Of a stretch of DNA of 50,595 bases, positions 9,198-17,551 are shown in pieces (the stretch's first letter is position 1; each line of letters starts with the position of its first letter). Source of the DNA: Hydrogenophaga sp. Its GTDB lineage: Bacteria; Pseudomonadota; Gammaproteobacteria; Burkholderiales; Burkholderiaceae_C. The notes beneath the pieces were generated by a model that saw only the letters and a list, made by a program, of their open reading frames with translations, was not told where the DNA came from and did no database searches. Location: contig NZ_JAHVAB010000063.1 of assembly GCF_019264445.1 (NCBI RefSeq), positions 1 through 50,595 of the forward strand, read 5' to 3'. Position numbers and translations under genes: made by a program.

Positions 9198-11909
9198 TCA
9201 GCGCTTGAGCAGGACCTTCAGCACGTTCTGAAGGCGCCGCTCGGCACCCGCATCAAACCCCGAGGCCAGCACGCTGGCCACATCGTCCACCCAGGTGTCG
9301 GCAGGCGCGGCGGCATGGCGGCGCGTGAGCAGTTGCAGCTGCAGCATGCGGCGCTCGCTCAGGTATTCGGCGGGTGTGGGGACTTCGGCCGCCATTTCCA
9401 GGCGCAGCAAGGTTTCACCCGACAGCGCAGTGGCGGGCTTGCCCAGTGCGCCCGCCCAGGCCGCGCGGTTGCCCGCGCTCACGCGAGGGCCCAGCGCCTG
9501 AGCGGTCGGCAGCTGCTCGGCATCGCGTTGCTGCCAAGCCGTCACCAACTGCGTGAGCACTTCGCCGTGCGCCTGGGCCGCGAGCTTGCGCAGGCTGGCC
9601 TGCGCGGCTTCGATGGCCTGGCGTTGTGCACGGAACGCTGCGTCGCCCAGTCGTGGGCCACGCGCTTCGCGCTCGGGCCGCGCATCGCGCCAGGGCGACG
9701 CGCCACCCGGACCGCGGGCGTCGCGACCGCCGCGTGCATCGGGGCGGCCCGATCCGCCATCCCGACGGCCATCGCGGGCCACGGGCTCAGCCTTCTTCAT
9801 GCCGGGGCGGTCGTCACCACGCACGGCGACGATTTTCTTGGGTGGCGCAGCAGGTGTCACAGGCCGAGCCGGTCCAGCAGACTCGGCCGCCTCAGGCACA
9901 GCCGCATCGTCCGCAACAGCCTCGGCACCTTCCTGGGCAACGGGCGCGGCAGGCGCTTGCGCCGGGGCCACAGCCGGTACGGCAGCAGGCGCGGCGGCCT
10001 GCCCGGCCAGCGCGAGTTCCAGTTCGTTCATGGCCGCACGGATGCGCTGCGCATCGCCGCTGGCGCTGGCGGCTTCCAGCGCGCGCGACGCGTCCAGCAC
10101 ACGCTGGTCGTGCGCGTTCAGGGCTGTGGCGGCTTTCTCGCGCTCGGTGCTCTTGCGTGCAAAGGCCTCGTCAATCGGCTGGCGGAACGCCTCCCACAGC
10201 TTCTGCTCGTGCTTGCGCTCCAGTGGCACCGCATGGGCTTCGGCTTGCCAGCGCTGCTGCAAAGCCTTGACGGCATCGATGCGCAGCATGGGTGCGGCGC
10301 CCAGGGCCACGGCTTCATCAATCAGTGCCTTGCGGCGCGCGGTGCTCTCGGCCTGTGCCGCTTCCAGGCGCTCGTGCGCCTGGTGCATCGCGTCTTTCCA
10401 GACGGGCTGGATGTCGGCAAATGCTTTTTCGCTCAGGTGCCCGGCTTCGCGCCAGCGCTCCGAGAACGCGTGCAGTTCACGCACCTGGGATTTCCAGTCG
10501 GTGCTGTCGGCATGCGCCAACGTCCAGGCCTTGAGCTCTTCGATGATGGCCGCGCGCTGCGCCTTGTGCGCCTCGCTCTGCTGGCGCACTTGCACCAGCC
10601 ACGCTTCAACCACCTTGTGGGCTTGTGTGCAAGCTTCGTCAAAACGTTTCCACAACGCGTGGTTGGGCTGTCCGCCCTGGTCGGTGCTCTTCCACTGGTC
10701 ACGCAGGTTGCGCAGGGTTTCCTGCATCTTGCGCCCGCCCAGCCGCTGGCCTTCCGGCGCCTGCAGCAGGGCCTCGGCCTTGGCCACCAGTTCTTCGCGC
10801 AGCTGGTCTGCGCGCCAGCGCTGCCAGCCTTCGAGTTCGCCAGCCTGGCCCAGCGCCGCCTGGGCGCGGGCGTCCAGCTCGGCGGGCACGAGACGTCCGT
10901 GGCTCTTGAGCAAGGCGCGCACATCGGCCGCGGCTTTGGGCGTGGCCTTGCCGTGGCCCTCTGCCAGCTCGCGCTCCAGCACCTTCAGCGCCTCGTCGAG
11001 CTCGGCCGCGACGCGAGCGCGCTTTTCCTGCTGCACCTTGGGATCCACGGGGGCTTTCTCAGCGGGTGCGGGCACGTCCTGGCCGCGCGCCACTCGCAAC
11101 TCGTCGGCCCAGACCGGCACGGCCGGCAGCGGCGCCTGCGGGTTGGCGTCGGCGGCCACGGTTTGCGCCAGGGCGGCTTCGAATGCATCCCACACCAGCT
11201 GCAGCTGTTGGCGTGATGCATCGAGCATGGGGGGGAACTTGGCGTCGACGCTGGGCCACTGCACGTCCTGCGACAAGCCGCTGGCCTGCTGCTGCCACTG
11301 GGCCACGTCCGTGCGCAAGGTTTCCGCAATCTGCTGGGCGTCGCGCCAGGGTTTGGTGGAAAGCACTTCGATGCGCTGGGCAATCAGCACCGCGGCTTCG
11401 CGCTCCACCTGCACACGGTGTTGCAGGTCTTCAATGGCCTTGACGCGTTCGGCCAGCGCCTGGCGCAATGTGGCCAGCGGTTCGCGCGACAGTGGCGCGC
11501 CTGCGCGGGCAGCGTCTCGCTGCCAGGCCAGGGCATCGGCCAAGTTCAGGCGCGACTGCTCGATCAGCGACTGCGCCTTCTGAGCCCACTCCACCGACAT
11601 TTGCTCCTGCGACTTCTGGCGCTTGAGTTCGTCGAGCTTTTCCTTCAGCGGCTTGGCGGCCCCGCGATCGCGGTGCGAGAGCTCCTTGAACACTTCGTTC
11701 ATCTGCTCGAGCGCGGGGTCGGTCGCGAGCCAGTCGCGGATGCGCGCCGCGCGCTCGCCCGACGTGGGTGCAGAAAACGCGCCGCCGGTCACGGCATCCA
11801 GAGGGTGGGCGGCGTTCGATCCGGCGGGCTTGGGAGAAGTGGGCGTGTTCACGGCAGGGTCGGAGGCGTTGGACGAAGACGGGTTTTTGCGCAGGGAAAA
11901 CAGCGACAT
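9198..11909 (-). CDS. DUF349 domain protein, long coiled-coil
   Basis: A large, mostly helical, charged cytoplasmic protein (903 residues) with repeated segments containing the LxxxWKxxxxxG-like pattern of DUF349, for example LRDQWKSTDQGG, LKAWTLAHADSTDWKSQV, and WREAGHLSEKAFADIQPVWK. A low-complexity Ala/Pro and Gly/Arg/Asp region (about 635-750, including DARGGRDARGPGG) separates these from a C-terminal globular region. Its biochemical role is not established. The start is set at the ATG at 11907-11909 (MSLFSLRKNPS); an upstream ATG at 11990 would add 27 unlikely residues. It lies downstream of the DUF748 gene with a 112-base gap containing a hairpin, so co-transcription is possible but not certain. 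Confidence 0.8.
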   Translation of the reverse strand: MSLFSLRKNPSSSNASDPAVNTPTSPKPAGSNAAHPLDAVTGGAFSAPTSGERAARIRDWLATDPALEQMNEVFKELSHRDRGAAKPLKEKLDELKRQKSQEQMSVEWAQKAQSLIEQSRLNLADALAWQRDAARAGAPLSREPLATLRQALAERVKAIEDLQHRVQVEREAAVLIAQRIEVLSTKPWRDAQQIAETLRTDVAQWQQQASGLSQDVQWPSVDAKFPPMLDASRQQLQLVWDAFEAALAQTVAADANPQAPLPAVPVWADELRVARGQDVPAPAEKAPVDPKVQQEKRARVAAELDEALKVLERELAEGHGKATPKAAADVRALLKSHGRLVPAELDARAQAALGQAGELEGWQRWRADQLREELVAKAEALLQAPEGQRLGGRKMQETLRNLRDQWKSTDQGGQPNHALWKRFDEACTQAHKVVEAWLVQVRQQSEAHKAQRAAIIEELKAWTLAHADSTDWKSQVRELHAFSERWREAGHLSEKAFADIQPVWKDAMHQAHERLEAAQAESTARRKALIDEAVALGAAPMLRIDAVKALQQRWQAEAHAVPLERKHEQKLWEAFRQPIDEAFARKSTEREKAATALNAHDQRVLDASRALEAASASGDAQRIRAAMNELELALAGQAAAPAAVPAVAPAQAPAAPVAQEGAEAVADDAAVPEAAESAGPARPVTPAAPPKKIVAVRGDDRPGMKKAEPVARDGRRDGGSGRPDARGGRDARGPGGASPWRDARPEREARGPRLGDAAFRAQRQAIEAAQASLRKLAAQAHGEVLTQLVTAWQQRDAEQLPTAQALGPRVSAGNRAAWAGALGKPATALSGETLLRLEMAAEVPTPAEYLSERRMLQLQLLTRRHAAAPADTWVDDVASVLASGFDAGAERRLQNVLKVLLKR

Positions 11910-11989
11910 GAAAAAGAGGGCTCGATCAATTCGGGTGCCAGCGCCACGGCGGCGCGACCAGCGCGTATTGTCGCCGCAGTTGCCGCGCA

Positions 11990-12009
11990 CCGGCCCCGCC
12001 TGGGGCCGG
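11990..12009. terminator. perfect 8-bp hairpin between DUF748 and DUF349 genes
   Basis: CCGGCCCC at 11990-11997 pairs with GGGGCCGG at 12002-12009 around a four-base loop. There is no T-tract on either side, so it may be an attenuating hairpin or an inefficient terminator after the DUF748 gene. Confidence 0.35.
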
Positions 12010-12021
12010 CCTGCTGGCCAT

Positions 12022-15000
12022 TCAACGCGGTGCGAGCTTCAGCTCGGCCTGGGGCCGCCACTTTTCACCCCGGCTGACGAGCTGGGGCGCGCCCTGGAAC
12101 AGGCGATCTTCCGGCAGCTGTCGGGCCGCCAGGTACTCCTTGACGACCACGCCGCGTGCGACCGCGAGCTCCCGGATCGCATCGTCAGTGACAGGAATCG
12201 ACGCCAGCAACAAGGCCTCCATCTCGGCCTGCGGAAGGTCCCTGGCGATACCGACCGCATTGCGCGGCTTGGGTATTTCGGCCCGGCGGTAGACCTCCTT
12301 GAGCAACGCCGGGTACTCGGCCGGCGACACAGTGAGCGCATCGCTGATGGGCGCGCCCTCGCGCGCCAGGGCCCGGCGTTTTTCAGCCAGCACCCGTTCG
12401 TCGAGCTTTGCGCGCTGGTAGCCAGCGCGTTCGGCATCCAGATCACCGTGCCCCACCACCGTGACCTGCAAGCCAGGTCGGTCGGTGAGCGCCTTGGCCA
12501 CGGCATCCAGCCGCTTTTTGCCGTCGTCGTCCAGCACGCGGCTGCCCGGGTCGAAAGCGATCTGGCTCATTTCTTCGCCGCCACCACCGAAGGCGCTGGC
12601 GACCAACGAGAACGGCGACGTGATGGCCTTGCCAATCAGGTTGAAGATGAGACGAAAGATCAGCGGCGCCAGCTTGAACTGCGGATCGTTGAGCGAACCA
12701 CTCACCGGCAGGTTGATGTCGATCACTCCGTTGCGGTCGGCCAGCAGCGCCACCGCCAGCTTCACGGGCAGGTTGGGCGCCTCGCTGCCGGCCACGCGGT
12801 CGCCGAAGTTCAACTGGTTCAGGATGATCTGGTTGGAGGCCGTGAGCTGACCATCGGGTTCAATCTTGTAGGCCACGTCCACGCTGAGCTTGCCGCGCTC
12901 AATGCCATACCCCGCGTATTTCACGGTGTAGGGCGACAGCGGTGGCAGCTCCAGGTTGCGCACACGCCCCCGCACGTCCAGCGCCAGCGGCTGGGCCAAG
13001 GGGTTGAGCTTGCCGTCGATCTCCAGGGCGGCGGTGCCCTCGGCGCGTCCACGCAGCGAGAGGTCGGCCATTTGCGGCGCACCGCCGGGCGGGACGCTGG
13101 CGAATGAGCTCAGGCTGCCAGTGAGCTCGCTGAGGTTGGCCGAGTAGTTCGGCTTGATGAAGCGATCTGAAAACAGCACGCGGCCATTGACCAAGCTGAT
13201 CGGCCCAAAGCGCATGTCGGGCGGCGGGCCTGCATCCGCCACTGGCGTTGCAACGGCGGGTGTGGCCGCAGCCCCCGCCCCTTCAGCCTGGCTCTTCACC
13301 AGCCCTTGCAGGTTGATGCGCCCAGCCTCGTCGATGATGAGGCGCGCAAAGTAGTCGCTGAGCACGGTTTCATCGACGGACACACGCGTGGCCTGCCCCG
13401 GCGCCATGCCGATTTTCAAGCCGCGCACCTGGAGGGACTTCCATGCCAGCAGATCTTCGGCCGGCGACAGGGTGTTGGCCCTGAAGTCGTCCAGTGCCGC
13501 GTTGCCCGCCAGCGCCAGTCGCAGCCCGGTGGATGGCAACGCTGCGTCAACCGTGCCACGGTAGCTGGCGTCAGCACGAAGCAAGTCCAGGTTCAGGCGG
13601 TCGCCAAAGTAAGGCTCCAGCGCATGCACCGGAAGGCGGTCGGCTTGCACCTTGAGCTGGGTGCGCAGGCCGGCGCCCGCCGTCTCGCCAGTGCCCGGCA
13701 AGCGCAGCGAGCCCTCCAGCGAGAGTTTGCCGGGTTCTGCCCTGTCGCCTTTGACAGTGGCCATGCGAAGCTGGAGCGACAGCGGCATGTCGGGCTGACT
13801 GCGAGCCATCGGCTGGAGGTTCTTGAGCTGCAGCTTGATCTGGCTCAGATCCAAGTTGACGGGTTGCGCCAACCCGAGGTCTTCCACCGACACGGCTCCT
13901 GCGTCTATCTGCACGTCGGCCAGCGTCAGTTGCCAGGGAGAGGCTGGCTTCAGCGCAGCGCTCGCGGGCGTCGGCGCTTCTGGCTGCGCCCTCAACCAGC
14001 GCTCCACCATCCACCGCCCTTCCTTGTCGCGCTGCACACGCAACTGCGGCCGGTTGAGCACCACCTGGCCCACGCCCACGCTTTTTGCCGCCAGGTCCAC
14101 GCGCGCATCCTGCACCCGCAAGCTGCGCAAGGCGGCCCATGGTTGGCGGCTGGGGCCCAGCCGCACATCGGCAAGCTCGATGCGGGACGCATTCACGGTC
14201 AAACCCATGTCGGTATCGGCCTGGGCCGCTCGCCATTCCAGCTGCAGATCGCTGCTGAGCCGCCCATCAAGCTCCGGCACCAGCACGGTAGCAACGTAAG
14301 GAGCCCATGTGGCCAAGGGCAGCTCCCCCAAGGCCAACTGCGCGCTGGCCTGCATGGGGGTTGCCGCGCCCTTGATGGACAGCGGCGTCTGCCCGAGCAG
14401 TGCCGCCACCTCGAAGGGGACCGCCTCCTGCATGGGCCACTTGATCGACTGCGCCTGCACATTGAGTGCGCTCAGCACCATCTGCACGCCGGGCTGCACC
14501 GACGCATCGCTCCAGCGCACGGTCCCACCTTCCATCGCGAGTCGTTCGACGTTGACCTTCCATGGCGTTGGCGCAGGCGCGGCTGCCGGCGGCGGGGCGC
14601 TCTCGGCCCCCGGTGCCGCACCTGGCGTCGCTTTGCCCACCCAGCCCTGCGCCAACCGCTGCAGGTTCAGCCGCCCGGCAGCATCGCGCGCGAGCGTCAC
14701 GTCCGGCGCCTTCAGCTCGATGGCCGCCAGATCCACCACGCCTGCCAGCGGCTCGACGCGGTTGAGCTGCAGGCCCAGGCGGTCCCAGGCCAGCAGCGGA
14801 AGCGTCTGCGATGCGCCCGCGCGCTCCACCACACGCAACCCGGACAGCGCCGCAGTGCCCGAAATCGACAAACGGGGGGTGTCCTGCAGCTCAAAGCCCA
14901 GCTTGAGCGCCAGCTGCAACACGCCGGCTTCGGGCTTCACTGGCCACTGGGCAGGCCAGTAAGGGAAGTAAGGCGCCAGGTCCAGCGCAGGAACATCCAC

Positions 15001-15681
15001 GCGGGCATCCGTGTCGCGCGTCTGGGCAAATGGCGTGGTACTCGCGTTGGAGTCGAAGGCGCTGCCGTTGAGGACGAAAGCCAGTCGAGGCTGGGTAACC
15101 ACTTTCAGGCGAGACGGCAGATTGCTCAAGAAAGGCACACCGACGGTCAGATCGGTCATCTTGTGTGTCACGCCCACGCTGTCGTCGACGAACACGAGCT
15201 CCCCACCCGAAAGATGGATGTTGAAGAGAGCAAACAAGGCCGGATCTGAGGGTGCCTCGTTGTCCTTTGGGCGAAGGCGGCTCAGCACATCGTCCACGTC
15301 GTAGCGGCCCTCGCCCAGGTGGCGCAAGGCCAGCCTGGGCTGCTCCAGGGTCAAGGTGTTGATCACTGGCGCAAGCCGCAGCAGCGACTGCATTTCGGCA
15401 TCTATATACAAGCGTGAAAGCGACAACTGTGCGCCATCGCCCTGCGCATTCGCCACGCGCAAGCCTTCGATGGCCAGCTCCAGCGACCACGGGCGGAAAT
15501 CCACGCGCTCCACGCTCACTTGCCGGCCCAGTGCGGCACTTGCCTGCTTCTGCAGTTGCCACTTCAGCAGCGGTGGCACGCCTACCCAGCCCAGCAGCCA
15601 CAACAAGAGGAGACCCAGCACCGCCATCAGCAGGCGTCGGGCCCAGCGGCCTTGCGGCAGCCTGGAGAGAAATGTGTTCAT
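12022..15681 (-). CDS. DUF748 AsmA-like envelope protein
   Basis: A 1219-residue protein with one N-terminal membrane segment (about 15-37, LLMAVLGLLLLWLLGWVGV) and a long periplasmic part. It begins like AsmA-family proteins (KWQLQKQASAALGRQVSVERVDFRPWSLELAIEGLRV), and the DUF748 region lies in the last third (for example VNGRVLFSDRFIKPNYSANL and ASAFGGGGEEMSQIAFDPGS). The far C-terminus has an OmpA-like pattern (DGKKRLDAVAKALTDRPGLQ, then VVGHGDLDAERAGYQRAKLDERV). AsmA-like proteins are proposed to bridge inner and outer membranes and carry phospholipid; that is family knowledge, and this protein's function is unknown. An OmpA-like end could contact peptidoglycan (inference). Its leader contains the terminator-like hairpin at 15778-15806. 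Confidence 0.85.
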   Translation of the reverse strand: MNTFLSRLPQGRWARRLLMAVLGLLLLWLLGWVGVPPLLKWQLQKQASAALGRQVSVERVDFRPWSLELAIEGLRVANAQGDGAQLSLSRLYIDAEMQSLLRLAPVINTLTLEQPRLALRHLGEGRYDVDDVLSRLRPKDNEAPSDPALFALFNIHLSGGELVFVDDSVGVTHKMTDLTVGVPFLSNLPSRLKVVTQPRLAFVLNGSAFDSNASTTPFAQTRDTDARVDVPALDLAPYFPYWPAQWPVKPEAGVLQLALKLGFELQDTPRLSISGTAALSGLRVVERAGASQTLPLLAWDRLGLQLNRVEPLAGVVDLAAIELKAPDVTLARDAAGRLNLQRLAQGWVGKATPGAAPGAESAPPPAAAPAPTPWKVNVERLAMEGGTVRWSDASVQPGVQMVLSALNVQAQSIKWPMQEAVPFEVAALLGQTPLSIKGAATPMQASAQLALGELPLATWAPYVATVLVPELDGRLSSDLQLEWRAAQADTDMGLTVNASRIELADVRLGPSRQPWAALRSLRVQDARVDLAAKSVGVGQVVLNRPQLRVQRDKEGRWMVERWLRAQPEAPTPASAALKPASPWQLTLADVQIDAGAVSVEDLGLAQPVNLDLSQIKLQLKNLQPMARSQPDMPLSLQLRMATVKGDRAEPGKLSLEGSLRLPGTGETAGAGLRTQLKVQADRLPVHALEPYFGDRLNLDLLRADASYRGTVDAALPSTGLRLALAGNAALDDFRANTLSPAEDLLAWKSLQVRGLKIGMAPGQATRVSVDETVLSDYFARLIIDEAGRINLQGLVKSQAEGAGAAATPAVATPVADAGPPPDMRFGPISLVNGRVLFSDRFIKPNYSANLSELTGSLSSFASVPPGGAPQMADLSLRGRAEGTAALEIDGKLNPLAQPLALDVRGRVRNLELPPLSPYTVKYAGYGIERGKLSVDVAYKIEPDGQLTASNQIILNQLNFGDRVAGSEAPNLPVKLAVALLADRNGVIDINLPVSGSLNDPQFKLAPLIFRLIFNLIGKAITSPFSLVASAFGGGGEEMSQIAFDPGSRVLDDDGKKRLDAVAKALTDRPGLQVTVVGHGDLDAERAGYQRAKLDERVLAEKRRALAREGAPISDALTVSPAEYPALLKEVYRRAEIPKPRNAVGIARDLPQAEMEALLLASIPVTDDAIRELAVARGVVVKEYLAARQLPEDRLFQGAPQLVSRGEKWRPQAELKLAPR

Positions 15682-15777
15682 CGTGCGATCGATTGCCAGC
15701 GCATCCCGGGAGTGTCGTCGAACTGCGGGCCATGCGCGGCACGACCTCTACTCGACAAACGCTCTCCAGAAACAAGA

Positions 15778-15806
15778 AACCCCGGCAAGCGAGGCTTGCC
15801 GGGGTT
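15778..15806 (-). terminator. Rho-independent terminator-like hairpin (minus strand)
   Basis: AACCCCGGCAAGC (15778-15790) pairs perfectly with GCTTGCCGGGGTT (15794-15806) around a three-base loop, a 13-bp stem. Read on the minus strand it is followed by the T-rich run TTTCTTGTTT, as expected of an intrinsic terminator. On the plus strand no T-run follows. It sits about 97 bases upstream of the DUF748 start, so it would stop a minus-strand RNA made from the 15.8-16.1 kb block before it reaches that gene. Confidence 0.7.
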
Positions 15807-15840
15807 GACGGCGGGCAATGAGCTCATGCCGTCGTTTTTG

Positions 15841-15965
15841 GCGGAGGGAGTTGGATGTCTCTCCAGCCTGGAAGCAACAGATTGCTCCCGTTGGGGGCTG
15901 GCTTGCGGTTCACCGCGTTGCCAGCAAATGCCCGTCCTCAGACGGACAGCCGCAGGTTACTCCGC
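15841..15965. ncRNA. candidate structured RNA (strand uncertain)
   Basis: A closing helix GCGGAG (15841-15846) with CTCCGC (15960-15965) encloses three further perfect or near-perfect hairpins: CCAGCC 15863-15868 with GGCTGG 15896-15901, itself enclosing AGCAA 15873-15877 with TTGCT 15882-15886; GCGGT 15905-15909 with ACCGC 15912-15916; and CCGTC 15932-15936 with GACGG 15941-15945. Together they would make a four-way junction. The minus-strand terminator just beyond it favours a minus-strand transcript. It does not match 6S, RNase P, SRP, tmRNA or any riboswitch I know. The pairing is read by eye and has no covariation support, so the call is tentative. Confidence 0.35.
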
Positions 15966-16218
15966 TCGTTCTGGCAGATCAATACGGCAACGGGTCGATC
16001 GCCATGGAGATTTTCAATCGCGACACTGGTGGCCATTCAACGAGGTCGGAATCACGTTTTGGAACATGAAAGGTGGTCGCGAGCCGACAAGCGGTCAAGG
16101 GGCCTGGACGCAGCTGAAACCCTTGCCACACGCGGGATTCCCGCTAGCAATGCCGCCGCGCTGGCGTTTTTGGGCGATTCTTAATATCTAAAAGTAGGCT
16201 TGGATCGACTCATAAACA

Positions 16219-16247
16219 TTGACTCGATATTAATAAGCCCATAGGAT
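16219..16247 (+). promoter_or_regulatory. sigma70 promoter of the lytic transglycosylase gene
   Basis: TTGACT at 16219-16224 and TAGGAT at 16242-16247 are separated by exactly 17 bases, in an AT-richer stretch. The transcript would begin near 16254 and carry a leader of about 140 bases. Confidence 0.65.
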
Positions 16248-16301
16248 GCGCCAGCTTTGCCCCACCGGAGGGTAAACCCGAACCGCTGCCCAACGGCTAA
16301 C

Positions 16302-16333
16302 TCGACTGTTCACCTCTGCGGTGACCCTGTCGA
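16302..16333 (+). promoter_or_regulatory. stem-loop in the lytic transglycosylase leader
   Basis: TCGAC (16302-16306) pairs with GTCGA at the 3' side, and an inner TCACC pairs with GGTGA around TCTGC, giving a 32-base imperfect hairpin about 60 bases before the ATG. The leader does not match a riboswitch class that I recognise. Confidence 0.35.
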
Positions 16334-16394
16334 TGGCGACCCAATCCAGCCAGCCCAGCTTCAACGCCAGGCCGGCACAGAAAGGAGCGACAAC

Positions 16395-17279
16395 ATGACC
16401 GCGCACGACGCAACGCCAACCAAGAGCACCTCAGGTGCCGTGGCATCCCTGAAAACCGCCGTCGCTGATGCCTACCAAGGCTTCTTCGACATCACGCACA
16501 ACAGCCTCGCACTGCTTGGCACCGTGCTCGCAGTGGCCCTGATCACCCTCAGCGCACGCGCCGATTTGCGCGCCAGCGCCGAAGAGCAACTGTTGGGCTG
16601 GCTGCTTGAGCGGCAGGAAGCCGCCACAGCCGATGCGGTGTACACCGCCGAGCCCACCGCCATTGATCGCGTGACCGCCGCCCAGCCAGGGGATTTGCCC
16701 AAACAGCAAGCCAATGTGACCTACTGGCTCAGCCGCAAGTACCGTGTGGCTCCCGAGCCCCTGAGTGTGCTGGTGGCCGAGGCGTTTGAAGTCGGCGAAA
16801 AAGCCAAGCTGGATCCGACACTGATCCTGGCCGTGATGGCCGTCGAATCCCGCTTCAACCCGTTTGCACAAAGCCCCGTGGGCGCGCAGGGCCTGATGCA
16901 GGTGCTGACCCGGGTGCATACCGACAAATACAACGACTTCGGTGGTCAGCTGGCCGCATTCGATCCGGTGTCCAACCTGCGTGTGGGTGCCCGGGTGCTG
17001 CAAGAAGCTGTGAAACGCGCCGGGTCGGTAGAAGGAGGTCTGCGACTGTACGTGGGTGCGGTGACCACCGATGGCAGCTGGTACATCAACAAGGTCATGG
17101 CAGAACACATGCGCATTCAGAGCGTGGCACTCGGCAAGCCGGTGCAGCGCACGGCGCCTCAGGTTCGCCCCACGCCCGTCGTGGCGCCTGCGCCTGTGGC
17201 GCCGGGCACGGAGATCGAGGCCGAAGGCCCGGCTCCCACCACACCGCTGCCCGCGGGCGCGCCCCTTACGCGCTCCTGA
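16395..17279 (+). CDS. lytic transglycosylase, SLT-type
   Basis: A 294-residue membrane-anchored murein hydrolase that cleaves the MurNAc-GlcNAc bond with formation of 1,6-anhydroMurNAc. A single membrane segment lies near residues 36-54 (LALLGTVLAVALITLSA). The SLT domain (about 125-235) has the catalytic glutamate E151 in LAVMAVESRFNPFAQS, the SPVGAQGLMQVL motif that follows, and the later YVGAVTTDGSWYINKVMAE segment. In place of the usual Tyr-Asn-rich AYNxG motif it reads LRLYVGAV, which is common in this subgroup. A proline/alanine tail ends the protein. The ATG at 16395 is preceded by AAAGGAG at 16381-16387; an upstream in-frame ATG at 16257 is rejected because it precedes any binding site and overlaps the leader. 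Confidence 0.85.
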   Translation: MTAHDATPTKSTSGAVASLKTAVADAYQGFFDITHNSLALLGTVLAVALITLSARADLRASAEEQLLGWLLERQEAATADAVYTAEPTAIDRVTAAQPGDLPKQQANVTYWLSRKYRVAPEPLSVLVAEAFEVGEKAKLDPTLILAVMAVESRFNPFAQSPVGAQGLMQVLTRVHTDKYNDFGGQLAAFDPVSNLRVGARVLQEAVKRAGSVEGGLRLYVGAVTTDGSWYINKVMAEHMRIQSVALGKPVQRTAPQVRPTPVVAPAPVAPGTEIEAEGPAPTTPLPAGAPLTRS

Positions 17280-17337
17280 GTCACGGGCGGCGGTGGCCGC
17301 GCAGCGCCAACCCCGGGCCGGGGACGCAACCCTCGGC

Positions 17338-17343
17338 TAAACT
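17338..17343 (+). promoter_or_regulatory. possible -10 box for glyA transcript
   Basis: TAAACT ends six bases before the first P1 base of the riboswitch, so a transcript starting from it would begin right at the aptamer. No convincing -35 element is visible in the GC-rich sequence upstream. Confidence 0.35.
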
Positions 17344-17346
17344 AGC

Positions 17347-17510
17347 CGGGTACGCAACTGGCGATAGGCGCGCACCACCGGATGTTCCACTTCTGGAGGT
17401 AGCCGCTGACGTGGCCCCCCTGCCCGATCCGAGATCGTCCGCAGGGACAACCACTGGGAAGCGTACCGCCCGGTCAGACAGGCCGGGCGTTCAGCCGTTC
17501 GCCTGGGCAG
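17347..17510 (+). promoter_or_regulatory. ZTP (pfl) riboswitch upstream of glyA
   Basis: The leader holds both conserved halves of the ZTP/ZMP-sensing riboswitch. The first half is AACTGGCG at 17356-17363, flanked by P1: GGTACGC 17349-17355 pairs with GCGTACC 17461-17467, and CACTGGGAA (about 17452-17460) precedes the 3' P1 strand as in known members. The second half is GCCGTTCGCCTGGGCA at 17494-17509, carrying the CGCCTGGGCA core whose CGCC can form the pseudoknot with GGCG. A hairpin (CCCGG/CCGGG) between the halves corresponds to P3. P2 is unusually extended. ZTP signals shortage of 10-formyl-tetrahydrofolate, and the riboswitch is known upstream of glyA and other folate genes, where ligand binding turns expression on. 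It fits the SHMT gene downstream. Confidence 0.88.
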
Positions 17511-17551
17511 CCCTTGTCTCCGCGCAAGGTTCCACGTCTTGAAGGACTGCC

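Larger units (their letters stand above)
15682..16394. other. 713-bp gene-free region rich in inverted repeats
   Basis: No open frame here looks like a protein. From left to right it holds the terminator-like hairpin at 15778-15806, a block of nested inverted repeats at 15841-15965, an AT-richer stretch around 16180-16240, a good sigma70 promoter at 16219-16247 and a leader of about 140 bases before the lytic transglycosylase. The region separates the divergent DUF748 and transglycosylase genes and is larger than any other gap in the window. Confidence 0.8.

Noticed and set aside
9175..9205. Intrinsic terminator between the MtfA-like and DUF349 genes
   Set aside because: The inverted repeat GCGCTGA/TCAGCGC spans both stop codons with a 16-base loop and no T-tract, so it is not convincing.
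15841..15965. 6S RNA at the inverted-repeat block
   Set aside because: 6S is a long rod with a central bubble. The pairings here give a multi-branch junction, and I could not match the conserved 6S core on either strand.
16302..16394. c-di-GMP or c-di-AMP riboswitch in the lytic transglycosylase leader
   Set aside because: The leader lacks the conserved cores of the GEMM and ydaO classes, although one stem-loop is present.
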